Shown here in pieces: positions 23,358 to 36,446 of a DNA stretch of 64,000 nucleotides; positions within the stretch are counted from its first letter, which is position 1; every line of letters starts with the position of its first letter. Source of the stretch: Anaeramoeba flamelloides (Eukaryota; Metamonada; Anaeramoebidae); assembly GCA_027625915.1 (NCBI GenBank), contig JANTQA010000057.1, positions 10,416,001 through 10,480,000 on the forward strand, given 5' to 3'. Under the pieces are notes generated by a model. That model searched no databases, was not told the DNA's origin, and saw only the letters and a program-made list of their open reading frames with translations. The translations under genes were made by a program, and so were the position numbers.

Positions 23358-23952
23358 TAATAATTTTAAAATGTGGGTTTTTTCCTTGTATTTTTGTTTT
23401 TGTGTTAGTTTGGATTGTATTTTTATGTATCGAATGAGGTTTGATTCATTTGTAACAACTGAAAAGAAGCATTTTCACATTTTGAGGTAAATTATAAATG
23501 AAAATGATAAGACACAAAACAAATAAATCCTGTTAAGTCTTTGATCCTATTTTGGGACAACCTAAATTCACTTTGTTAAAGATGTTGTGGAGATTATACT
23601 TTATTTGAAAAAAAAATTTTATAAAAACAAAATAGTAAAAAATTGCTTATTGTTTTGAATTCAGAAATTTTCAAAATAATTTTAAAATAATCACTTGAAA
23701 ATTATTTTGTAATAATCTTTTAGTTTTAAGTTCAATAACATTTTTCGTTTTACGTAATTATTTGAACTAATTTCCTTAATTTCAAAATAACTTTTTTTTT
23801 CTTCAAAAAATTTCTTAAAATTCTACAACAAATTTTGATTAAAATTCAAATAATATTTTGATCTTTGTAATAATTATTGTAAAACTAATTTTCTGAAAAA
23901 ATTAAAATGTATTTAATTTTCATTTTAGACAAGATTTTTATCTTACCGTTTT
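23358..23952. other. intergenic, no gene seen
   Basis: AT-rich sequence, with nothing recognised. Confidence 0.5.
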
Positions 23953-24352
23953 GGAAAAAAAGTGAAACAAGGTTTTTCATTGGAAACCTTACATTACTGA
24001 AAACGAAAATTAAAATCAATTAAGAGAAGAAACCAATTAACTTCAAATAATAATCCATTATATTATTTTCAATCAAACCAACAAACAAACTTTAAATCTA
24101 CTTTCTTATCAAAATTGTTGGGTGTGGTTTTAAGAGATCGCAAAAATAGTCAATTTTTTGAACAAATTTATAATAATTGATCAATCAAAGAAAAATCCGT
24201 ATACCAAAAGATAGTATTAAAAAAACTGTTATTGTGCTGAATACTTCATTTTGTCTTTATTTATTTATTTATTCTTTTTTTAATTGATCTTACTTTTCAT
24301 TTTCAGGTTCTATTTATGTTCCCAATTAAAAACCGTGTTTCACTTTTTTTCC
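23953..24352. mobile_element. MITE-like element, GGAAAAAAAGTGAAAC family, copy 1
   Basis: About 400 bp. The left end is GGAAAAAAAGTGAAACAAGG and the right end is its near reverse complement. The interior is shared with 51239-51653, for example CTTCAAATAATAATCCAT and AACTGTTATT after an A run. No coding capacity. Confidence 0.8.
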
Positions 24353-25438
24353 ACATTAGTTATATTTATTCAAACTAATCAAAATTGATAAATAAAGTTA
24401 AAATATTTTTTTTTAATTTTAATGATATTGGAATTTTAAATGGAAACAAATTTTCATTTCATTTTGATCTTTTCTTGAATAAAAAATAGTTTTCATTAAA
24501 ATGTACAAATAATAATAAAAAAATGAAACATTTTATGGACTTGATATTACCTATTTTGATTTTTTTCTTTTAAGAAAGAATTTTTGAAGAAAAGAATACT
24601 CTTTATGTGTCTACAACATACCCTCTCGGAGAATTTTAAAATTTTTGAAATGTTCGAATTCTATATCAAGAATGTGACAAAATTTTTTAAATTACAAATT
24701 ATCGATTTGGACACATAAGAAATATAGATTTATTAAATAATAACTTTTTAATTCAAATTTTTAAAGGTATCATTCGAGCTGTAACTATTTAAAAAGAAAA
24801 GGAAAGAATTTTTTTTTTTATTCATTTAAGAATGCAGCAATTACTGTGCAAATTTTCTTTTTGAAAATGATAATTTTTTTTGATCTTTCTTTGTGAATGC
24901 TTAATTTGAGATTAAAATCAAACTTGTTAAAATAATTTTTTGAAATTGAAAAAAAAAATTGAAATTTTTTATGAAGGACTAATTCTAATTAAAAGCAAAG
25001 CAACATGTATTGTATAATAAATTTCTTAAAATCAATAATAAGTAAAATCGATGAAATTTTCTGAAAAAAGCGCCAATTAGCAAAACTCAATTTCAAATTT
25101 TAACGATGTTACTCTAAATTTTGAATACAACTGTGTTCCTTTTCAAGTTGTTGCTCTTCTCGTTTTTTGAGATCTCAATAATGTTTTTTTTCATTTTTTT
25201 GGATGTAATTTTCAAATGAGTTATTTTTATCGAAAGAATTGTAATAAAATCATTACTTTGAGAAATTTAAGGATTTTACGGATAAAGACAAATTGAATTA
25301 ATTTTGTACCGAAAGAAATTGATTTTGTACAGAAAGAAAAGAATTTGTTTTGTTTTAAAGAAATTTAATCATTTGGAAATATAAAACAAGAAAAATATTG
25401 GTTTTTTTGTGTTTTTTTTTTTTTACAAAACTTTAAAT
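24353..25438. other. intergenic, no gene seen
   Basis: AT-rich sequence with long A and T runs, and no gene recognised. Confidence 0.5.
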
Positions 25439-27139
25439 TTATTTATGATATGAAATCCGAGGGATCTTGGCCATTATTTCTTTGAATTTATTTAAAAACT
25501 CAAAGAAGTCTATTTTCACATGATCATTTAGATACAGAACGCCACTACTTGGGTGCGAAGATAATTCACAGTGGTAACGATACTATTAATAGCCAAATAC
25601 CTGCATTTTAACAATTTAAAAAGAAATATATCCCTGTAAAACAAAAATGATACTTTTCAAAAACAAATCTTATCAAAATAATATTTCAAGAGATGTATTT
25701 TTATTCCATTTTTCAATTATTGTTTCCTCCCAAGTATAAATGAGTTAAAAGGAAAAAACTAGTTTTAATTTCATAAATCAGAAAAATAATCCAACCAACA
25801 ATTTTAATCAAAGAAAGTGAAAAACGAAGAGTTTGAAAAGGAAAAAAATCACACTAACCATCCAGAAAAAAAAATTGTCAAATCTATTTTGATTATTAAA
25901 TGGTAGTGAAAAGGAAAATGTTACAAATAACTATTTTTTTACTTATTGTTCGCTGATCAAATAAGATCTCTGAAACTGAAATTCATCAGACTTGACTAAC
26001 ATCTATTGCCCAAAACTTTAAGTCAATTTCATAGGAATAGGAAAATACCTAAAAAAAAACCCAAAAAGTTCAATTTTGCGAAGGTTTACAATTAAACCCT
26101 GTTATTTACCAATTAATAAATGAAAATTTTTATTTCAATTTCCAAAATGAATACTATTATTTTGCAATTAAAAAATGACAATTTTGAGTTCAAATTCTCG
26201 AAAATATTTTTCTTGTTTGTAAGCCAATGAAAACCCAAAAATATTTAACTAATCGTTTCGAAATGAGATTTTTAGACATTTAATTTAACTTCCTTACTGA
26301 AATCTAAGACTGAATTTTTCTTCTGTTAATTTGATTGTAACTATAATAATTAATATTCATTTTGGAACTTGAAATAAAAATTTTCATTTATTAATTGGAA
26401 AATAACAGTATCAAAAATTTGGCAACATTGAACATGCTTAAATTTTCGTTTTTAGTTGTGTTGTTTTAGATTCTATTTTGGTTCCAGTAACCAGTCTAAT
26501 TTTTGAGTTTTGAAATTTGTTTTAACCTGAAGGAAAAAAACAAGTATAAAAAAAAATTTGAAAATGAGAACTTTTGCAATCTTTTTACAATCTAAAACGA
26601 AATGATTTGTCAATTTTTTTCAGAAATGATAAAAATCAGTTCTTGGTGTTTAGTAAAAATGGTCAAATTATTTCCATTTTTGAAAGAACTCTACTTTTGA
26701 CAAGGGTAAATTTTAAAAAAAACCACAAGTATGACTTTTTTTAAAAAAAAAATTATCAGTAAATTAGAAAGAAAACAAACAATGTTTGTTTTTGTAAGAA
26801 AAACAGTCCTTGATTTTTTTTTTTTGTTTTTTTTATTTCATTGTTTAAAAAGAAAAAAAATGTCAAAAAAGAAAAAAAAATACAAACAGGTATATTAAAA
26901 TCAACATCAAATTGTTTGGGGGTTATTTTAACAACCAGGCCGTTGTCTGGTAATGTAATAAGTTCCTGGTAGGGACTTCTCTTTACGTCTATTGAATATA
27001 TCTGTGACTCATAATCACATATTAATCTTGAGAATGGTTTTGTTATTTGAGTTTGGATAGATGTTTCAATTTCTTTGTTTTCAGATTCTTGAGTGGTTTC
27101 GTTTTTTATTTCTGGATCTGGTGTGTTAATATCAGTCAT
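25439..27139 (-). CDS. small protein of unknown function, probably multi-exon
   Basis: I do not recognise this gene. A first exon (about 27139-26884) begins with MTDINTPDPEIK and an acidic N-terminus. It then has a structured-looking stretch containing LICDYESQIYSIDV and LITLPDNGLVVKITP, and runs to a donor-like T|GTATTT. A likely last exon (25582-25439) contains SSGVLYLNDHVKIDFFEF and ends ...ISYHK followed by TAA. Its composition is clearly less AT-biased than its surroundings. The splice phases of these two exons do not match directly, so an internal exon is probably missing, or the last exon uses a different acceptor. A second frame is also open over part of the last exon. An inverted-repeat element sits in the intron. 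Linking the two exons into one gene is inference from strand and proximity. Confidence 0.45.
26098..26410. mobile_element. MITE-like element with ~65-bp arms
   Basis: The left arm TTACCAATTAATAAATGAAA pairs with TTTCATTTATTAATTGGAAA on the right, and the match extends through TTCCAAAATGAAT. One arm-like segment of the same family lies alone at about 34980-35055. The element is in the putative intron of the minus-strand gene. Confidence 0.75.
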
Positions 27140-28171
27140 TTTGTCTGTTAAAAGAATTTAAACAACAAAATTATCAAGAAAAAAAGAATTTGGATGTTTA
27201 ATTAAAATAAAAAAAAAAACCAAAAAAATGAAAAAATAATATTTTGGTTTTTGAAAGAAAGAAAAGGATTCAAAGATTTTGTTTTCATGTGAGAAACGAA
27301 CTTTAAAAACAATTTTTTCAATTTCTTTTTCCTGAAAGAATCACACTCCCAAAAACTTTTTATTTCTCTTTTTTTTTAAAAAAAAAATTTAGCAACACCA
27401 AAACAACAACTCTTGTAAAAAACAAAATGAAAAGAAAAAGAAACAATTTGTTTTTTTGAATTAGTGAGTTTAAAAAGATATTTTTTCCTTCTTTTATATA
27501 AATCATTTGGCATTGTTTTTCATTTCGTAAAAGAATATAATTTTTTTCCTTTTTCCTAAAATCTCATCCAATAGAAAAAGCCAATTTGCCTGTGGTCTGA
27601 GTGGAAACAAAATTTATCTCTAAAAGTAGGTAGTTGGTTGTTTTGTAGGCGTGAGATAAAATCCCCTAACTATTTATTGAAACAAAGACAAAAAACGACT
27701 ATGTAGGAACAAACCAACATCTTTGTGATCAGGTTAAAGGCTAATTTGCTACTCTTTTCAACCCACAAAGATGTGAAGTTCCGAATTAAATATCATGAAC
27801 AAGAAGAATAGAAAGTACATCAAGCAAAAAAGAAGTAAAAAGATGCAATTCTTTTTTAAGGAATATCTGAATGTTTGAGTAAGTTCTATTTTTTTGTAAA
27901 GCCAAAGGTAGGTTTGTTGGCTTAAAAGACTTTTGGGTCAAGATATTTTGTTATTGATGGTGGTTTTTTTTTTCGAAAATTTTGCAATTTGAGCAAAAAC
28001 CATTTTTCTTGAAAATTCACAATTTACCTTCAAAAAGTTCGAAAATAGAAACCTCAGGACTATCTGGGTTTATCCAAATTATTTCAAAGGCTAGAGTTTA
28101 TTTCAACTGTAACAATATACTTGAAAATAAATTAGATGGGCTATTGAAGATATCTAAAAAAAAAGGGATTA
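27140..28171. other. intergenic; small hairpin at 27717-27774
   Basis: ACATCTTTGTG at 27717-27727 pairs perfectly with CACAAAGATGT at 27764-27774, around a 36-base loop. Sequence around 27590-27790 is less AT-rich than its flanks but has no coding frame and no recognisable structured RNA. Confidence 0.45.
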
Positions 28172-28712
28172 TTAAGGACTACGTTTTTAGGTGAAAACAG
28201 TGAAATAATGTCCAAAATCACCCTTGGATAAGTTATGTAATCCAAATAATATTTGTCCAACGAGAATTTCTTTTCGAAAAAATGTGAAATTTTCACAATT
28301 TCAACAATTTTCACAATTTCAACAATTTTCACAATTTTTACCTTGTTAGATCAAGCTAAATTTTGATTTTAATATTTTAGAATTTCCATTTCAACTTTCG
28401 GAACTCACACTATTTTCAAGAGCTGTTCTACATCTTTTTTAAATTTACTTTTACAAGTTTGAAATGTTCCAAAATTTGAAATGCACTTGAAAATCCCCAA
28501 AAGCCATTTTTTGCAATTATTTTTTTTGTTATTTTCAATTTTCCTTTTCATTGAATAACAAAGAAAAATCGTCTTCGTGAAAAGGTAAAGATGACAAAAA
28601 ATGTTTTTTTTTTTTTTTGTCCAATTTCCTACGTGTGAAAATTTTTTTTGAGAAGCGAAAGTGAAATAACACAATTAATCAACCCCCCCAAGGGTGGGAA
28701 CGTAGTCCTTAA
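28172..28712. mobile_element. MITE-like element with TTAAGGACTACGTT ends
   Basis: TTAAGGACTACGTTT near the left edge is matched by AACGTAGTCCTTAA at the right edge, about 540 bp apart. The interior carries a short tandem repeat and no long open frame. Only the ends support a transposon origin. Confidence 0.55.
28288..28336. repeat. 18-bp tandem repeat
   Basis: The unit TTTTCACAATTTCAACAA is repeated about 2.7 times. Confidence 0.8.
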
Positions 28713-28927
28713 ATTTGACTGATTTTGTTTTCAAATTTTACAAAATTTTTTCTTGATCAACAAAAATTTTGATGTCTAATGGATAAAACCCTAAAATTAT
28801 ATAATATTTTGTCTTTACTTCAATCTAAAGTCTTTTAAATCCCTTTGCTGACCATTCCGACCCCGCAGAGTATAAAATAAGAAGATTCAATACAAAAACC
28901 AAAAAAATCAAAAAATTGGAAATATTT

Positions 28928-29033
28928 TGGACTTTCCATCAGCATCTAATCATTTAAACAAGTTTATATCGATTTATATTGATTGTTTGTAATGTATTGT
29001 GACCACACAAGAATATATAATTTGGAAAGTCCT
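28928..29033. repeat. short inverted repeat
   Basis: TTGGACTTTCCA on the left pairs with TGGAAAGTCC on the right, with weaker inner pairing (AAACAA with TTGTTT). It is about 105 bp and non-coding, possibly a worn MITE. Confidence 0.45.
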
Positions 29034-31689
29034 TAAAAGGTTTAATAGAGTCATGGGTTTTAAAATGAAAACCTAAAAAAAAAAAATGTTTTGATATAGT
29101 CTCTTTTTTAATCAATAATTTTTTTAGACAAAATTAGTTAAAACAATCAATAAAAATACTTTTTCTATTATGTGAGACACGAACGGCCTTTAATTTTAAT
29201 TTTATATTTTTTCTATTACCCTCTCGGTAAATAGATCTTTTTATAATTCATTAGGAATACTGATTCTGTAACAGAATTTTCTTGTTTTCTATAAATAATT
29301 GTGTTTCACTTTTTGAAAAAAGGTTATTTAATATTAAACCATAATATAAACCCTTTTTTCAAATAAAAAGACATGTAAATTTTCAAGAATTATTCATAAT
29401 TGAATCAAATTAATTATAGTATCATTCTAAAATCTAAGAAAAACATTAAAAAATAAAAAAAAAAAAACACTAAACTGAAGATTTAAAACTCATAGAAACA
29501 AAACAATTAAAATTAAAATTCAATATTTTAAAAATTGATCTGTCCTTTTATTTGAAATGAGAAATATCTTTATGTAAATTTTAAAGTATACAATAATAAA
29601 ATTATTTAAAACCTTTGAAAACAGTGGATTTGGAAAAAGTTCGTTACAAGTCAAACTTTTTTCTTTAAGGTCTCATTTTCAGTATAAAGTCACAATTCCG
29701 ATATAAAGCTGTAATTCATCTGGGTATTTTGATGGGATTTTTTTTTCCTTTATTTTCTCTTTTATTTGTTCCATATATCATTCCAATAATTGTCTTTCTA
29801 AACTCCTATATCTAGCTCATTCGAAATAAAACTTAAACTATTTCCCTTTTGCATACTAACTGATTTATTTGAAATTGGTTTCTTCTAATCTTGTTTTTTC
29901 TTTTCCAACTGTTCAATACTCATAAAGAAAAAAAAAAAAATATAAAATAAAAAAATTGAAAATGAAAATCACGAATAATTAATTATCTTATTAACAATCA
30001 ACTTTAATATTATTGATGATTTTAGAGGTGTACCCTTTTGTTCTCAAAAGAGTTTAAAGTTATTTAAGTTAAAAATAATTGTTTGTTATTGTTAATTAGG
30101 ATGTTATATTCTTGAAAATTTCTTCCAATTTATATAAAATAATAAAATTTATACGAGTTTTTTTTTCCGTAATAATATGTGTAAGAGTATAATTTATAGG
30201 ATAGATTTTCTTTCATAAAAAAAAAAAAAAAAAAAAAAAAGAATGTTTGATATTAAATATAGGGGGGCAGTGAATATGCCACTAGAGAAAAATAAACATC
30301 CGTTGTAACAAATCACTAATTACTAAAATAAGATTTTTAAACACCTATATCCTTGAATACACTTCACGAAGCTTCTAAAATTCAGAAATTGGGCGGCATA
30401 TATTCACAAATCAATAAAATACGGACAATTACTCATATGATTGGATCACTCATCAAATTAAATGGGGTTATAATTTCGACCCAAACTATTTGTTAAAATA
30501 GAACTTAAAATATTCAAATCTGTAAGATAACAATTTCTTCAAAAAATTGGTTATTTTATTCATTTATTATTATTGAAAAAGTGTAAATTTCACCCTAGTA
30601 GCCCTTGGATTTAAATCTCCTTTCAGAAATTTAAAATTAAAATTATAAATTTCACCATTATTGATCAACGAAAACAGTTTCAAACTATCACAGATTATAA
30701 ATTATTTCATCAAGATTTATTTCTTTCAATTTATTGAGAAAAATTAATCCATCATTTTACAAAGGAAGGAAATACACATAAAAAAGTTGTTATTTTATCT
30801 AAAATAATCAAAAAATAATTAAAATATCACTTTTCTTGTTTTGTAACTTTATAATAAAAATAAAAAACAATCAAAAAAAAAAATGTAGTTGGGACAATTA
30901 TTGATCCTAAATTTTTGGTTTGAAAGTTGGGTACTTTGTAAGTGGTAAATTATACATTCTAAAAAAATCATAATTAAAAAGGATGATTTAATAAAAAAAT
31001 ACACGTTTACAAAATGATTCAATTGAAAGAATGTGTCAAAAAAAAAGTTAGTCTCTTAAAAAAAATAGTCTAAATAAATGTTTAATCCCCAAAGTTATAT
31101 CACAAATTTTGAAAAATAAACAGATAAAAACAATATCTCAAAAAAGCCTATCCAATTAAATTCTTCTTAACCCGGGTAGTAGATTGGTTCTAAAGGTAAT
31201 TTAATTCAAAATTTTAGAGACCTTTACCAGTTTGTTATTTATTGGGAATAAAATTTAGAATAAAAAAGTGGAAAAAAATTTTCACTCCATTTTCTTTTAA
31301 TTTGAAAAAGAAAAATTTCAAAGAAAGATATTGAAATTTTTATATACCTTGATTTGGGTTTTATGATTTTTTGTTCTAAATAAAGAATTATTTTGGATTG
31401 TACAAGACTTCTATATGTAAGACACTTTTTTCTCTTTGAAATCATTCAATTCCCAATGTCATTGAACTCACAAAAAAAATATTAATTGAAGATTTAAATA
31501 ATCCATATTTAAATTCGGCAAGAAGACTATTTTTAAAGGTGTTTGGGGTTAATTATAAATGTAAAGATAATGTGATTTAATTAATGCATTCACACAGACT
31601 ATAATCCATGTTTCAGAATGCAATTTGATCCTTTTTTTCTTGTTTCAATCTACAATATAATTAACTGTACAATAATATATCTTTGTTCA
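29034..31689. other. intergenic, no gene seen
   Basis: AT-rich sequence with a 25-base A run near 30216. No gene, RNA gene or paired inverted repeat was recognised. Confidence 0.45.
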
Positions 31690-31990
31690 TATCAGTTTTG
31701 AAGGTCAATTACTTGATATTTTTAGTAATTGTTATGTTATGAATGGAATTTGTTAAAAATTTATCATAATTTAATTTATTTAAATTGAAATTTTTTTGAT
31801 CAAAAATTGTTAAAAATTAAACTCTTTTTTAATAAGTATTCTACAATTTGATCATTCATTTTTTGAATTTATTTATTGATAATAAACTTTTAGAAACCAA
31901 TTCTAAATTTATTTCAAGTTTATTATCTGTTTTTTTTTTAATTAGTTAATTGTAGGTCTTCTATAAAAAAATGCTGTTTATGGTGAAATT
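31690..31990. repeat. dispersed repeat family C, copy 1
   Basis: Aligns with 45400-45700 in the same orientation. Both copies contain AGTTTTGAAGGTCAATT-like and TGTAGGTCTTCTATAA-like blocks at similar spacing. Non-coding, class unknown. Confidence 0.55.
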
Positions 31991-33515
31991 TGGTTTATAT
32001 TATTGAAGAATAATTTTTGAAACTGTGCTAAAAATCGATCAAACGTTTATTTGATCTGTAAAGGAAAATACAAACCTAAAAATAAATGATGGATTCTTTG
32101 TTTGAACATCTTAATGAAAAATAAAACTTTTCAAATAAAAAAAGATGAAAATATTAATTAGAAAATAGACCATTTAAAATTATAAGATGTAAATCTAAAC
32201 CAATTTCCAAATATTTTAAAATTAATTGTCATATGATGGAAATTTCAAGAATATTTTAAAAAAATATTAAATAAAATTATTAAACCAATAAACGGATCCC
32301 CGGGGGTGTATGTAGGTTCTCCGAGATTCAAAAGACAAAAATAAAAATCTCTGATTTTAAAAAATTCTTCAAAATTCTCAAAATTCTATCAAAAGTATTC
32401 AAAGTTTTAGAGAGCTAGCTTGAAGTGTGATAATTCTTTAATTATTTTCTATTTGTTTTAATCAAGTTAAAGATGACAACAAAAATTATATCAAATAGGG
32501 AACTTTAACTTCAAAACTAAAATTCCAAAATCTGACATATTTCTAATTTTCCTATTGGAAAAAAATTGTTAAATTGAAAGAATAGTCAAATCGTTTTTAA
32601 TTGTAAAATAGTAGTAAAAGTTCTAATTTTCAAATATTTATTTTGTTTGTATTTTTACTTGCTTTTAAAAAAAAAACAAGTCAAAAAATGAGATGAATAT
32701 TCAAATCTAAATAGAATTTAAAAAATTTAATTAAACCCAAATTTAAGTATGTTCAATTTTACTCAAATTTGAGATTTTAATGGTTAAACATTAGTAAAAG
32801 TGAATATTTAGGATTTTTTTGATTGATATTTCATGTAAACTTGGCTTTATATATTTAACAATAGGTATTATTTTTGTTTATTGAATTGTCGTTTCAGAGA
32901 TCTTCATTTATCTGTGATCATTCCAAAAAAAAATTATAGAAAAAAATTTAACTTTGAGCTTTCTCTTTTTAAAATAAAAACCAATTGACAATTTTTTTCC
33001 CTTTAATAATTTTTTAACAAAGTGAAAATTTCAGACAAAATTGAAGATCTATCAGCTAAAATCTTGTAAAAAAATAAATCTCCACACCAAATACAAGATA
33101 ATTTTATTTCATTCTTCAGGATTATAAACCATGAAAGTGATTTACAATAATTAAAAAAAAGATTTTTTAGAATCCTCAAAAATAGAATAATGTTAAAGAA
33201 TGAAAAACGGGAAAAAATATTCATGATTTTTCCTTTTACTTTTATCAATAGAGATCACAACTCACAACCAGGTTCTTGGATAACTCTATTTTAATTCAAA
33301 AAATAGGGAAAAAGAAGTGTTAATTGTTTTCTAAGGGTTCTAAAAATACCAGAAAGAAAAATTTGTATAATATTTATTTGATTTTAGAGTATTTCAAAAA
33401 AAAAAAAGGGTAGACTAAAAAAGTGTCTTACCATTCTCAAATTTATTTCAATTAACCCGAAAAAATTGAATTATTGTTTTTATTTTTTTTCATTCTTCCC
33501 ACCCTTTTTAATTTT
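31991..33515. other. intergenic, no gene seen
   Basis: AT-rich sequence. A small GC-rich island lies at about 32294 (see rejected items). No gene was recognised. Confidence 0.45.
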
Positions 33516-34013
33516 ATGAATAAACAAAATACCCAAATTAACAACAGGCACCGAAAATTTGATAAAGTTTTTCCAAAAAGTAACTTAACTCTGGTTTTGC
33601 TTCTCTTCTATGTTTTTTGTTTTCTTTTTTCTTTGTATTCTTAAATTTTATCAATTATAACCACACCAAACCTTTGTTTTAAATTAAAATTTTTAGAAGA
33701 TGCCTCAAACACATTTTATGATTCCTTAAAAGAATTTAATCAAAAAATCAAAGAAACACAGGAAATAACAAATAATTGTTTTGGTAAATTAGAAAAAAGT
33801 AATTATGAAAAAGTAAAAAAAATCTTCCCTCATCTTACTTCTTTCCGAGAGCTTTGCCATAATAACAAGCTCGAAGAAGCAATTGAAAAAATAAAAATTG
33901 TAGAAAAGGAATCAATTGTAATTGCAAATGTGATGAATGACGAAATTATTGCAATCAAAGATCGTAATCGATGGGTATTTACTTTCTAAATTTTTTTTCT
34001 TTTTATTTGAAAA

Positions 34014-34047
<34 letters not shown>

Positions 34048-36332
34048 AAAGATCGTCACAAATAAGAACCTTTTTGAATAAAAAAAATGTACAAACCACC
34101 TTTAGTATCTTTTCTTGCGTAACACGTTAAATGAAAAAAAGAAGCTTTTTTTTTGCAACTGTTTTAAAAAAGTGCAGACTAAAAGTTTTATCAAGTGTTA
34201 CCCAAACTACGTAAAACGAGTGAATCATACAATTTAATTCCCACTTTTGAAAACTTGTCGTTACCACTTTTTTGAAACAACACAAACAAATTTATTTCTT
34301 GAATTTGTTAGAATATTTGATAAAAAAATTTAAACACTTACCAGACAAATCAAAAATACTTTTGTTTTTTAAATTGATATTTTTTTTTGACATTTCTTGC
34401 TTGAATTAAAAAGTTTTGTTTTGAATTCTAAATCAGAAAAAAAAAACAAAAGATCGGATGATTTTATTGGATCACATTTAAACTAATGAATAGATTTCAA
34501 AAATGAAAAGGGAAAAATGGCTATTAACTACCTATTATAAATTTAACAGTATTCAAAGCCTTTCAAAAAAATCTACTAATTAGCAATAACAACAACAACA
34601 GAAACAACAACAGCAACAACAAAAAAAAAAAAAAACTTCCTTAACAACTCTAGAAATGTATGGCAATTGAAATTCTTTTCTAATAATTTAATGAAAATTG
34701 TCGGAAGATTCTTTAAATTTTGTTACAGCCGTTTGTAAATAGTATGTACTAAAAAATTAAGAAACCGTTGCTCAAACTGTTTGATTTACACTTTTTCGTG
34801 GGCTAAGTAAAAATTTTGAGACTTTTATTCCAGTTGATAAAATTACTATTAAATTAAATTGAAAAAATTAAAATTTTGTCTCCCAAGCCCTGCAATAAGG
34901 AAGAACAAAATAAAATCTCGAGAAAATTGTCATTCCAAATTGGTTCTGTGAAGATCTTTGTGTTTTTTCGGCTAATAATTCGAGTAAAAATAATTTTGAA
35001 GCTCGAAATAAAACTTTTTCATTTATTAATTGGAAAATGATAGTAGCTCTCAAGATTGCCAAAACTTCCTTTTATTTATTTGTTTTTGAATTTTGAGGAA
35101 GAATTTCGAATATTTTGTAGAGAATAACAGAAGACTTTAAAATTATTTTACAATTAAAAGAATGAAAGATTTTTTTTTTTTTTCCTTCATTTTTTAATTT
35201 ACAAAACAATTGTAAAAAAACACATATTTCCCACCAATTTGGTTTTAAATAAACATTAAATTTTACTCGTGCTTTATGATCTTTATTATTTTAAAAAAAA
35301 ATTTTTTTTTGAATATGATTTGAATTTCCATCTTTCCCTAAACTCTCAAACATTCTCTTAAACCAAAAACCTACCAACAAAACTAAACGAATAAAATAGC
35401 ACAAAACCAGATACTCCAAAAAAAGAAGATATAACGAAACAAAGCAAATTATTGAATCGCTAAAGAATCCTGTTAAAAAAAGATTATTAACATTAAAAAT
35501 TGATAAATATAATGGAAAACGAATCTATGTGAATGAATTTCAAACAAACCATTTGGCACAAAAAATATTTGTTCATAAAAAAACTGATAACAAGATCGAA
35601 GAGGAAAAGAAGGAGGTCGATGAGAATGAAGAGAAAGAAACTGAAAAAGAACAAGAAAAAAAAAAGGAAAAAAAAAAAAAAAATACCAAAAAAGAAGATC
35701 TTGGGACGATCTTAAATTCTAGCGAACATATGAACTTTGAGAATATTTCCGAAATTGTTCCAAAGTGGAGTAACGAAGAATTAGAGCAATTCATGAATTA
35801 CTTTACAAAGCAAATGAGTAATTGTAAGCCTAAGAAAACGGATCTCACGAAAACGGGTCTACGAGCGTTTTATATTGATCCAGTTTTAACCTTTGTATGC
35901 ATGCAATTCGACTCCAAAGTGCTTTACTGGCCAGAATATTACATCGACAATAACATATTTACTGGCAAGACGGATGCAATCATCCTCACCGATGACCTTC
36001 TACCGATTATGACCCTATTGACTGTCAATAAGCATGCGGATTTTAAAAGCATCCAATACCAAATGCTCGCAACGCTATTCACCTTCCATGATATCACAAA
36101 TAACAAATCTTTTGAAATTAAGGACCAGACAGTAATTGAATCAGGCAAGTTGCCCTTTTATGGGATTGTTACAGATGGCGACGACTGGCAGTTTTATAAA
36201 TACCAGCAAGAAAATATCGAAGAAGAACCCCAGATTTCTTTTACCAAAGTTTTGAATTTTAAAGAAAATCCTCAACACATTTTTAAAATTATTTACCAAA
36301 TTTTGCATTCACAATTGGAGTACTATAAATAA
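33516..36332 (+). CDS. coiled-coil plus degenerate PD-(D/E)XK nuclease-like protein (3 exons)
   Basis: The exons I infer are 33516-33579, 33697-33974 and 35445-36332. They join in phase to 410 codons, with donors A|GTAACT and TGG|GTATTT and acceptors TTTTTAG and ACAAAG. The start is the ATG at 33516. Residues ~22-150 are charged and probably helical, followed by a Lys/Glu-rich low-complexity linker. The last ~190 residues contain WPEYYIDNNIFTGKTDAIIL, LLPIMTLLTVNKHADFKSIQ, YQMLATL and YGIVTDGDDWQFYKY. That order (GKxD, hydrophobic strand, Q in a following helix, then GIVTDxxxW) is the pattern of restriction-endonuclease-like domains found in Crinkler-type and related eukaryotic proteins. The usual E-x-K is replaced by T-V-N, so nuclease activity is doubtful. 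The family assignment is inference. The second intron is 1.47 kb and holds a small inverted-repeat element. The second acceptor was chosen for phase and is not certain. Confidence 0.6.
34155..34282. mobile_element. short inverted-repeat element, ACTGTTTTAAA family, copy 1
   Basis: ACTGTTTTAAAAAAGTG on the left pairs with CACTTTTTTGAAACAAC on the right, about 125 bp apart. It lies inside an intron. A similar element is at 47325-47457, and a half copy lies near 45250. Confidence 0.55.
34980..35055. repeat. solo arm of the 26098-26410 element family
   Basis: TTCATTTATTAATTGGAAAA and flanking bases match the right arm of the element at 26098-26410. The other arm was not found nearby. Confidence 0.5.
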
Positions 36333-36424
36333 TTCCTTATTAAGAATAAAAACCAAGCTTTTCACACAGAATTGAGCAAACTCAGAATTGAGCAAAAAAA
36401 AAATAAATAAAAACATTCATGTAT

Positions 36425-36446
36425 TTATGATCTTTTGATCATAAAA
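36425..36446. repeat. perfect 9-bp hairpin downstream of the nuclease-like gene
   Basis: TTTATGATC and GATCATAAA pair around a TTTT loop, 93 bp after the stop codon. It may be a 3' structure or just a palindrome. No termination function can be shown. Confidence 0.4.

Noticed and set aside
27590-27790. Locally higher GC and a hairpin, considered as a small RNA gene
   Set aside because: No tRNA, snRNA or SRP-like conserved boxes could be found, and only one short stem is present.
32294-32308. GGATCCCCGGG, identical to part of a common cloning-vector polylinker
   Set aside because: The match stops at once on both sides and the flanks are typical AT-rich host DNA, so it is best read as chance rather than vector contamination.
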